From positions 124,001 through 188,000 of the forward strand of contig CACYNO010000002.1 of the NCBI GenBank assembly GCA_902775895.1: DNA of 64,000 bases. Direction: 5' to 3'. This DNA is from an uncultured Lachnospiraceae bacterium. Its GTDB lineage: Bacteria; Bacillota; Clostridia; Lachnospirales; Lachnospiraceae. Positions within the stretch are counted from its first letter, which is position 1; each line of letters begins with the position of its first letter. This document shows, piece after piece, positions 31,766 through 43,700 of the stretch. Position numbers and translations under genes: made by a program. Under the pieces are notes generated by a model. The model had not been told where the DNA came from and did no database searches. It was given only the letters and a program-made list of their open reading frames with translations.

Positions 31766-34700
31766 ATGAAAGTGTATAAATTGAATATCAGGACAGAGCA
31801 CCGTCTCCGATCGTGCAGGAGGGGGAGCCCTGAAGGGGAAAGAATGAACGGTAAAATGTTTTTACGAGGTGATGAAAAGATGAGAGCGGATGAAAAGAGA
31901 AGGGATGAAAAATTTACGGAAGGAGGTGAGGATATGAGAGCGAATGAAAAAGAGATCGCCGAAGCGTTGGCGATGGAGGAGAGAGAAAGAGCTGCGATGG
32001 TCGAGGAGATCATGAGGGAGGAAGCTGAGATCGCAAACTCGACGACAAGTGAAAACGAAAAAGAGATGATCGCAAATGCGACGGAAGACAGACCGGAAAG
32101 TTTTGAAATGACAAAGGACGAGAAAGCAAAGATCAAAGCGTTGGAGAAGGAAGAGAAAATGATGGCACGTGAAAACGCGAGAGCGGAAAAAGAAAAAGGA
32201 AAGGAAGAGCTCAGAGCCGCAAAGGCTGAAGCGAAAGCTGCAAGAAAAGCTGCAAAGGCAGAAGCGTTAGCTGCGAAAGAAGCTGCCGAGCTTGAAGCGA
32301 TGATAGCAAAAGAAAATGCTAAGCTTGAAGCAATAGAAGCCAAAGAGGCTGCCAAGGCAGAGGCGAAGGCTGCCAAAGAAGCTGCCAAGGCTGAAGCGTT
32401 AGCTGCAAGAGAAGAAGCAAAAGCAGCAAGAGAAGCAGCTAAGCTTGAGGCAGCAGAAGCCAAAGAAGCAGCCAAAGCTGAAGCGTTAGCTGCAAAAGAA
32501 GAAGCAAAAGCAGCAAAAGAAGCAGCTAAGCTTGAGGCAGCAGAAGCCAAAGAGGCTGCAAAAGAAGCTGCAAAGGCAGAAGCATTAGCCGCAAAAGAAG
32601 CTGCAAAGCCTGAGAGCGATGCAGCTGCTTTGACGTGTGCTTCCACGGAAATCGTACAGGGAGAGGCTGATCCGGTTTGTGCATCGGAAGCCTCTACTTA
32701 CGATTCAAAGAGCTTCGGTAAGAAAATTAAAAAAGGAGCATCTGATACGGTTCATACTTCAGCAGAGACTACCTACAACGCAAACGGTACAGGCAGAAAA
32801 GTTAAAGGCGGCATGTCCAGATTGACGGGAGCAGTTCTTGCGGCAGCTCTTGCCATGGGTACATTTGGCGCAGGTATGTGGTTTACAGGAAAAGCTGAAG
32901 AGGTGTATGCGGATGATCTTGTGAACACTGTGCCGAATGAAGAAGTGCCTGGCGGAGGGGATTTCTATTCCGGCACCATCAACACCGGCTTAGGAGAATA
33001 TGGTCCTGGGACGCAAACGCCTGATAAGGTTATCTATAAAGGAAACGGTCCTGACTACGGCCCTTATAATTCTGTGACTACATCTACTGGAAAGAGCGTG
33101 TACCAGTCTCAGAGTACGGCATCCCCCACCAGCTTCGCGGCCGGACTTCCGCTTGGAACGATCTTTATCGACCAGGAGATGGTTAATACAAAGAGACACA
33201 CAGCAGTTGCAGAGGTTGTGTCCAAAAATCAGGCAATTATCGCAGGTCTTGACGTCAACATTGCGAGAACTGTGGATGGTGTTGCATCTACAAATACTGT
33301 GGGCTATGACGGCACTAGGCCAGGTGCCATACCGATGGTTCCTGGAAAGATTAATGAGCTAAAAGGAGACCTGGTCAAGGTAACCTTTGCTGATGCCGCA
33401 ATCCTTCCGAATGGTGATCGTGCAGACTTGGTCATCACCTATTCAAATGCCAGAATCGTTATTGACGAAAGATATATGGCTGCACCTGATGGGTTAACGT
33501 ATTACGAAGTGAAAAGATATGCGGATACGAATAATGTGACTCCGGCCCCTACATCTGTGACGAGGGTGACAGGGGATACGTACGATGGCTATCCTGTTTA
33601 CAGGGATGGCAACGGTTTTCTTTATTACTTGAAGAGTGGCAAGTATTATAGGATTTTTGAAATCAGTCCTGTAGAGTCGCAACCAGTCAATCCTTCTGCG
33701 ACTACTGAGAAATTCACATATAATGGAAAACAATACACTGTCTATACAGCTGACGGGAAAAGCTACATTAAGCCGGACAATGAACGATATTATCACGGTG
33801 CCGTAACTCTTGCCCAGGGGAATAGTATCTCTTATGGTGGAACGGACCCTACAGATATGACCGTAACCTATGGCAATGCTGCTGTTGCCATAGTTGATGC
33901 GACCGCTCAAGGTTTTGGTGAAACTTATCCCAGACAAAACAAAGGTAATGACCCTACCAAACCAAACAACAATGTATATCCTACAACGGGATTGACCATG
34001 GATGCCACCTACCAGATTGTAAACAAAGATGGCACTCCTGCAGCAGGAACCTTTGTTTTTGCGATCTGTGGCATTAACCTGGACAGAGACCCGGATGCGG
34101 GCACTGGAACTAATACTGCCAAACCTCTTTGGTATTCCTATGACGCGAATTTTGTAGGCACCGGAGGTACAGGGGGTGAAAATGGCATAGATTATTCCTT
34201 CTTCTCCGAAGCTATGGAAATTCGTGGTGGTCAAAAATCCCAATATGTTTATGTAAGGCCAAATACGAATCAGGAAGACAACCCGGATAAAATTAGAGGG
34301 GTAAAGGGTCAGTACTTCTATCCAAACGTCTCGCTGCACAATGGAAACATTAAGTTCATAGGAAACCAAGTAGACGCAAACCTCAGCGGTGTGACGGGTG
34401 GTCTTGGCGGAAACGACAACAGCTACAATGCGGGCTTTGTAACCCTTGCGGATGCCGCCGACGGCTTCAAGGTAACAGCCACGGGACACGGGAACGCCGG
34501 TGCAGGCATGAACTCCCTGGTGTTCAACAGTAAGGAAATCTGGTACCGCTACACATCCAGTACGGGATCCCATGGTAAGATCGAGACCACCAGCGAAGGC
34601 AACTGGGGCGGTAAGCTGGAAAAACTTAACGAAAATGATGAGATTCTTGGGCCGGTAGGCTATTACGAAAATAATACAAGAAAGAAAGCTACCTACGTTG

Positions 34701-37700
34701 TTGCAGAAGGTAAGACCATTACCTATACCATGACTCCGGATATCGGCTACAAACTTAAGTCGATCAAGCTGGGCAAAACTCTCAATCCGGATTATGATTC
34801 GACTCTGCCGGATTCTGATCCTAATTCAGAAGAGTTTATGTTGGATGAGGTATTGTTTGATCAAAATTCTGTCAGCTCCATGAAGAAAGGGGACAGTCTG
34901 ACTGTTACGACAAGAGCAGGTCATGACGGAATCCTTACTTATGAGGAGAATGGTACTTATACCTTCAAATATGTATATGCTGAAAGTGCGGAAAGAATCC
35001 ACGTCGAGTGGGAACCCACCACAGCAGATATCCTTGTTTCAAAGGTATGGGAGGACAACGACGACGAAGACGGTGCCCGAAGACTTGCATACAGTGACAG
35101 TGCAACCGAGCCTAAGTTCAAGCTTCAGTATTCCGTAAACGGCGGACGTAACTGGTCTGACGTTACAAACAACAAGTTTATAAACAACCCGGCGACGGGT
35201 ACGGTTGTTGAGCCTGAAAGAGTCATCGGTCAAAAGGATGTTCCCGACGGCTACGACGATCAGTCGGATATATATAAAGACGGAACATATGTGATTAACG
35301 ACGGAACGAAGGGATCCTATGATCAGACGCCTGCAGATCCTCAGCCTGATCCGTCTAATCTTGAGCAGGTTAAAGATACATGTGATTCTCTGGAAGTATA
35401 CAGAGATAAGACTACATTCAAAAGCTACGTCAAACCCGGCAATGATTATCACCTGGTCAGGACAGTCGATCACCCCTTTACCTGGGAGCATCTTCCTGTT
35501 TACACATATGATGACAACGGAATAGCCGACAGGCTTATTTCCTATCGTATAGTAGAAATTCCCGACCCTGCTGTGGATGATTACAAAAAAGCACAGTATT
35601 TTGATGCGGAGGCGTTCGAACTAACCTCTGAGACATCAAAGTCATGGGATGGCTGGCAGATATATTCCGGTGGTGGGAAAAATTATATAAAAAAGGGAGA
35701 TGGCCAATATTATACAGTAAATGCAGATGGCACTGTCGGTGAGGCTGCCGATCCCCAGCCGGATCCGACCGGCCTGTCACCCCGGTCGTCCAGCTCATAT
35801 CGTACGGTGGATAAAGCTATTCCTTTTCAGTCTGTAGAAGTATTAAATGAGCATACGGTACGCAAGTACTATGTAGACGTAAACAAGTTCTGGAATGACG
35901 CAGGCATCAAGGACCTGACCGCAACGGGTGTAAATGATTACGCCCGTATCAAACTGAAATATGCCCTTCACGGAGTGACAGATAACGGTAGAGGGGGCAC
36001 TGATACGGTAGACCTAAACGACGATCCGGATAAAGAAGACTTGGAGATCGAGCTTGATCCCGGAGAAACAAATACCAGGAACAAGGTGATAGACACTTAT
36101 TATGTGTTCAAGGACTCTTCAGGTAAAGAATATGTCAGGGTTTTGGATGGAGATACAGTACATACAGCCGGCTACTATGAAGTTTCCGGTGGTACTGTTG
36201 ACTATAGTACTCCTGCAGAAGTAAAGTCATCTGACCTTAAAGCGGTTATTAACCCTGCATACAAGACGGATGCCAACAACTTCGGGGTTTATTTTGACGA
36301 TCTTCCAACCCATAGCGGCGGTAAGGTGATCACTTATACGGTTACGGAAACTGACGAAAACGGCGATGAACTTAACGGTTGGGTGGTTACCGGAGGAGCC
36401 CTTACTGCCGTTCGCGATGAAAACTTTGAGATAGAGGGATACAGGACAAAATTTACAAATACTCCGAGGATAGAAGATGTATATGAAACGCTTCCTATTC
36501 AGATTAATAAGCGTGACGGCAAGTCGACGAATATATTGCTGGAAGGAGCAGAATTTACAGTATACAGAGATGCCATCACCGGAGAGTTTGCTCTTGATGA
36601 TGACGATGTAAAGATAAAGGATGAGTCAACAAATCAGAAGCTGACCATCTACACTTATACCGATGAAGACAATGTTGTACATGAATACGTAAGACGGGAA
36701 GAAACTCCCGGTGAAAAGAAATATTATACTTTTACAAAAGGAAATAATGGCACATACAGCTTTCAGCTTGCCGATCCGCAGCCCACGGAGACAGATCTGA
36801 AGGTGAAACGCGGTGATGTTGCATCAAATGTGGTCTATACTGATATACACGGAACTGCGGATATTGAGTTCCTTGAACCCGGAAAGTATTATGTTAAAGA
36901 AACAAAAGAGCCGACGGGTTATACGGCTGACCCCACCATATATGCCTTTGTTGTGACCGAGGATCTTAAGGTTGTAACCTTAGAGAACCCGGATGTAGAC
37001 CATGATACAAAATGGTGGCAGATGAAATATGACATGGGCTTCGGACCTGATACTACCACTGCTGTTAATTGGGATGCGGAAAATAATATTCTGACAGTGG
37101 ACAATGTGCCTCTTACGGCAAACGTTCTTGTTCGAAAGATCTGGGAGGATAACGATGATCAGGACGGCGTAAGACCTAAGGATTATGTGGAAGATCAGAC
37201 AACCCATAACATTGAGCCAAATCCCGACACACCGGTTGTTATACTTCAGTGGACTACGGCTGCACATACGGCAACCGGACTTCCGGTATATATAAATGCG
37301 TCCGGTACCAAATATGTTCATAAGACGGCAGATAATAAATACTATAAGGTAGTCCGTGAAGATGAGTCCGGTGAGTTCAAAGACGAAGTGGCTGACCCGC
37401 AGCCGGAAAATGTGACTGAAAATTCAGAGACCTGCCGGAAGCGTAAGGTTTATGTTGATTCCAATGATAATAAAAAGTATGTCATTGTAGGCGGCATTTA
37501 TCATGAGGTGACATCTGTTGATAAAATTGGGGAGATCGAAAGCAATGAAGCGACCCCGCAGCCAAACGAAGAAGATCTTTCTCTTGTTATGGATGCCGGA
37601 GAAAATTGGAAGGATATGAAAGTTGGTCGTGAAGACGATCCGAATGCCGATATCATGGAGGCTTCGGTGAGCTATGCCGGAGGTCCGGTGCTTACCGACC

Positions 37701-40700
37701 AGCATAATGCATATACATGGAATAATGTTCCGGCGTATCATGACGGTAAGGTTATTGTGTACAGGGTCAATGAGACAAGTCCTCTGTTAGATGATGACAC
37801 CTACTCCGTAAAATACAGCCATACCAGCGATAAGTTCGAAAAGGTATTTACTCTTATTGATGATGGCAATACATCTGAGCTTGCCACCAGGAATCAGACG
37901 GTAGACGTGACCAATAAGCACGAGACCCGTGTGATAAATATTGATGCGTATAAGACATGGAATGATGAAGACCAAACAAAGCGTAAGCAGGCGACGCTGA
38001 CACTTTGGAAGACCGTTAACGGAGCAAGGTCGGTGGTTACCACTGTTGTAAACGGTCAGACTGTTTGGGATGAGGGTACCGTCACGGAGGAAGATAAGAC
38101 GGATCCCGTTAAGACATGGTCAGATCTTCCGGTATACGAGATGGGATACCCCATTACATATACTATAGAAGAAACTACCATAGACGGTTATAAAACGACG
38201 TATGAAGTAGACTACACTAAGCCGGGAGCGACAGAGACAGATCCGGATGTTGTTGTAGATGAACCGGGATCTTCCATAGATGCCTCTGAGGTCAAGCGTA
38301 CGTATTATGCGGCCGGTGATACGATCCCTCAGGGTAAAAAAGTGGGAGATGAAAGCACTACTGCTTCATTCAGGATTGAAAATGAAGAAACCGTGGATAT
38401 TGCGGTGAAAAAGACCTGGGTTGACGGAGCAAATGCCAATGTTACCTTTGAGCTTTGGCGTACAACAACAGGAGAAGGGGATCTGACAAGCAGTAAGTTT
38501 ACGGAAAAGATCATCTGCTATCAGAACAATGCAAACCTTGAAAGAATAAGCGTACAGGATTATAACAACCTTCCGGCAGATCAAAAGACCAATTATTCCG
38601 AAGTAAAGGGGAAGAACTGGAGTCCTTACGATCCAAATGATGCATCTGTGACCGTAGACGGATGGAAAAAAGCAGACGAGCATGAGTTTGCCGCATCCAT
38701 CTTTGACAACACGCAAGATACGGATGTGAAGACATATACCTTTAATGATCTTCCCAGACAGGAGGTTGAGAAGGTGGAGGATCAGATCGTCTATACTGAT
38801 GGGGAGGCATCTCCGACTAAGTATGTATTAAGAGATGATGCTGCTTCGGGAAGTAAAAAATATTATACCTATCAGGAAAATCAGGAAGGCGGTTACGACT
38901 ACACCTTGGCTGAACCACAGCCTGAAAATCTTAGTGTTTCTTATCTGAAGTATCTTTATCGTGTATACGAGACATCACAGCTTCAGAGGCTTGCCACGGC
39001 ACATGATGAATCCGGAACGCCTGCGGCAATATCAAATACGGATATAACCAACTACAACGTGCACAAATCCAGCGGTATTGCCAGCGTGCAGGTTGTTAAG
39101 GAACTTCAGGGCAGAGACTGGGTGGACAGAGATAAGTTCTACTTTGAAATAAATCCCGAAGGCGGTAAAAATACGACAACCGGAGATGATATATCTGCGG
39201 CGGATGTTCCTCTGCCGTCAAGGACCCAGGAGAATATGACGGTCCTTGTGGATGGAAGCAATAACAGATATATAATTGATGATGATGGTTTGTATCGTTC
39301 GGTAACGGGAGCAGATGATACTATATCCGATAAACCCGTAAATCCACAGCCCGACCCGTCCACACTCTCTCCGGGTTCAACAACGGTTTCCGGAGGAGTG
39401 GAGTATCCTATCGGCAGCACAGATAAAAATGCTGAAAAGGTAGGTGCGATAGGTCGTGCAGTAGACTTCAAGGTGTTTGAGTTTAATGATGAAACCCTGG
39501 TTCCAAGAGGAAACACTGTTGAATTCAACTATAAAGTTTACGAGGTTTACGACAATCTCGGAACATCTCTTGACAGTGCCACGAATCATACCGGTAAAAA
39601 GGATGGTATAACTTACATCGGAGAAGTTTCGGGCAATAAATTTAATCCTAAAGAGCATGATTTAAAAATCGTAGTTACAAATGATCCGGACGGTAAGATG
39701 TCCACGGAGATATACTGGGACGGTTCCCATCAGACAGGTGCGGTTCCGGTTTACACGAACTCCTATGATGCATCCGGAGAGATCAGGACCCATGTGATAA
39801 AGAAGACTCTGGGACGAGAGATTACGGGAAATGACAGATTCTACTTCAGTGTTGCAAATATAGCAGGCTCTCCTGTACGCGACAGTGAGGATGTTGAGGT
39901 TTCGGTACAATCTCAGACAAATGATAACTTTGTAAACATTACCTCAAATACCGGAACCAAGGTAACAGAGAGTAGCACTGCGGGAAACTACGACCCTGAA
40001 AACGGTAACGGCGGATATCTGCGTGCGATCAATACCGATGCAGGCAACTGGATAAAGCTCTCTGATCTGAACCAGAAGACGGCAGACGGCAAGGCTACAG
40101 GTACATTTATCTATGAAATATATGAGAACCCGATAAATGCAACCAATAACCCAAGTGTTGCCAATGACGGGGACATGATCATGGATGATAGTCGTATCTA
40201 TCTGAAGGTTGTGGCTACGGACAACCAGGATGGTACTATTGATATAGTAAAGAGCTATCACACAGATGCTACATGTACCGATCAAAACAGGATAAATGCA
40301 AATGTGTTGGTAAGCAATGATGATGAAAGCATTGCAGGGCAAGGTGCGGCCGCAGGAGATACCCACTATGCTCCGGCTGCCATCTTCACCAATTCCCAGA
40401 CTGTGGACATTACGGTGGTTAAAGAATGGGTATACGGTCCTGCTATTGAGAATGTGACTCTGCGACTCCAACGCAAACTTATTCCGTTGTCGGATGAGGC
40501 GGGTCTGAATTATACAAAAGCAAACAATGATACATTATACGGACCTTGGAAAAATGTAGGCCTTGTAATGACTGCTAACCGCGGTGATTTTATAAAATCC
40601 GACGGAACACCTGATTATGATCAGGGTTCAAGCACAACGGCGAGTGAGATCTATACAGATATTAACGGATTCAATAATGACCTGCCCAAATACGTGACAG

Positions 40701-43700
40701 AAGGCGGAGTTACTTATCGTGCCGTTTATAAGCTGGAAGAGGATAATACATCAAGCGCTTACGAAACAAGCTACAGAACCCAAAAGAGCGGTGAAGCGGA
40801 CACGCAGGGTAATGCTGTATTTATAAACGACGAGACCTTAGTGGTTACCAATACCGTTAAGGCTACAAATACTGCAAACATTGCAGCAGTTAAGCAGGTT
40901 CTCGGACGTCAGTGGCTTGGTGCTGATGACTTCCCGTTTGTTATCGAGGCAGCGGGTATAGGTACATATAAGGCTGACGGCAGCTTTAATGCTGTGGATA
41001 GCAGTGCTGGGGCTAAGGCATCAGTTCCGATGCCCGATTCGACTACTGCCGCTGCCCTTGAGAGAAACACGGTAGTAGATCCTAACGGTAATCTTGAGCG
41101 CCTGGCACGCTTCGGAGAGATAACCTATACCGTAAAGGATCTGGTTTATAACGCAAATGAAGGTCATATGCAGGGAGATTTCTTCTATAATATGAAGGAA
41201 ACCGTGCCGACAGTTACCGGTGATGTTTATCCGGTTGCTTACAGCTACACCACGGGAACGGGTGCGAATAAGACAACAACAAGTCAGGATATCACCGACA
41301 AACAGATGCCGACCTTAAGTGCCGGTCAGACATTAAAGACCGTTACATTTAATAATGGTGTAACATATGACTGTGATGTACATACGGTGCATGTTAAGGT
41401 TCGTGAGAACAGAACAGGAGTACTTCAGGTTCAGATCGCGTATGATGAGACGACACCGGGAGATATTACAACAGGTACAGCCTTTACACCTGTTTACACC
41501 AACAGATATGATGCAAAGACTACGGAAGACGTAGATATCAATAAGTATATCAAGGGACGCGATTTTATGGCGGGTGAGACATTTACCTTTGAATTGCGAC
41601 CTATGGGAAGTGCGCCTTTTGTAAATGCAAGCGGTTCACAGATCACAAACGGTGTTATCTCAAAGACTATAAGTGTTTCCGATACAACAAAGCCGGTTCA
41701 GGAAGCATCCTTTGATGCGCTGCAATTTGTACTTGACGATCTGCCATGGACTGTAGGCAGGAACGGAGCAAAGGATTCGCGTGATGCGGTTGCGGATGCG
41801 ACCGTGAAATATTCGGACGGTACAACAGTAGTTGCGGAAGGAATGAAGTACGGTCGCTTCGTATACGCTGTTACGGAATCCGCAAACTCTGCAGACGATC
41901 TTGACAAAGATGAGAACACCATCTATGCAAGAATTACCGTTATAGATAAAGGTGACGGAACCTTAGACAAGAAGGTTGAATATTTTAAAGATCAGGCATG
42001 CACAGATCGAAGCAAAGTTCCGGGAACACAGACTGATGCAGCAGCTGCTGTATTTACCAACAGGTGGAACAGAGACATATCTGCGACCAAGGCATGGGAT
42101 ATGCCGGCAACAAGTGATGTTACGTTGTATCTGCAGTACTCACTGAACAACGGAGCAAACTGGTATAACGTAGCAGACACTGCATGGTTTAACAGAACTG
42201 ACGGAACAAAGGTTATAAGCAAAGATGCAACCGGCAGTGATCTGACGGTTACATGGAGCGATCTTCCGGCATATAGCCCTGAGGATCTGGATGTTAATCC
42301 GGATACATGGATCCGTTACAGGATCAAAGAAGCTGATATAGCCTACGTCGACACACGCTACAACAAAGAGGCTTATTCAGACGGGGACAAAAAGGATACC
42401 AGGATCGATGACGGCACCGGCACAATGGTAGACAAGTATAGAGAAGCATCTTCAGGCGGTTCCCCATTCTTCACGGAAAGTGAAGATGCAGCTGACCATA
42501 TCGACCGATTCTATGTCACCAACTTCAGACAGGAGATCCAGGGTAAGGATAAGTTCGGTGTTGTTAAACAATATATCGGCAAAGTCTGGGAAAATGAAAC
42601 ATTCACCTTTGAAGTGACTCCCAAGAAGAGTGCGCTTGGTGAAAAAGCGAATTTAGACAAACCTTCCGAATCGACATATACCGATTATGATGCAGATACA
42701 AATAAAATGCCGACTTTGACAAACAACAAAGCTAAGGCAGATAAAAATACTTCAACAGTAAGCGTAAATGAGCACGCTGCTAACTTTGGTGAGCTTACAA
42801 TCAAGCTGTCCGACTTAAAGCCTGACGACGATGGAATCCCCAAGGGTGTTTTCGTATACGAGATTAAGGAAGTGATTCCTGATGGAGCCGTAGAAATTAC
42901 TGAAGGAGAAGGTGAGGATGCCAAAACCTATAAGGTGGCGCGTGACAGCAATGGGAACCTGATCAAGTACACTACAGATATCCATGAGGTTATGATAATT
43001 GCCGTAGATAACGGCAACGGCAAGATCGAGACCACGGTAAGCTACGACGATCGTGAGTCCGGTCAGTTTGTGCCGGTTTATACCAACTATACAATGATGC
43101 CTACCCCTGTCGTGGGTACAAAGACCTGGGTTGGCGGAGAGCCGGCTGATCACAAAAACGGTACGGTTGAGCTGTCCCAAGACAATAAGACTGTCACTGC
43201 GGCCACAGATAAACTCGGTCTGCAGCTGAAGCGTAAGCTGAATAAAGAAAACGCAGGCGAGGAGACGCTTGAAAAAGACGATGCAGGTCGTGATCTCGTG
43301 ATCGTATGGGCCAAGAAAACAGGAGACACTTACGAGAAGCAGGAAGGTGGAAACGGTAACGGACCTTACACCTATACCGTAATGGCTAAAGATGGAGATG
43401 ACTTTGTTGATCCGATCCTCTATGCCGTAGACAATGAAGGATATATTTATGACTACTATATCCATGAAGACACGGTTCCCGAAGATTATACTGTTTCAGA
43501 AGACGGTCTTAATGTAACCAACGTCAATAACAAGTCTAACGATGTTATTGTTTCCAAGGAGTGGAAAGACGGTCCTGCTATAGAAGACGTAACACTGCAT
43601 CTCAAGAGAATGCTTATTCCCGTCAGTGAGATGGATGGTGTTGATTACGACGATCTGGAAGGACTTAGCAGAACATATCCATGGGAGACCGTGGGGCTTG

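Noticed and set aside
31738..32646. A 302-codon minus-strand frame rich in Ala, Ser and Phe
   Set aside because: It is the complement of the Ala/Lys/Glu codon repeats of the plus-strand gene.
33494..34573. A 359-codon minus-strand frame
   Set aside because: Also a shadow of the giant gene; no ribosome binding site or recognisable protein pattern.
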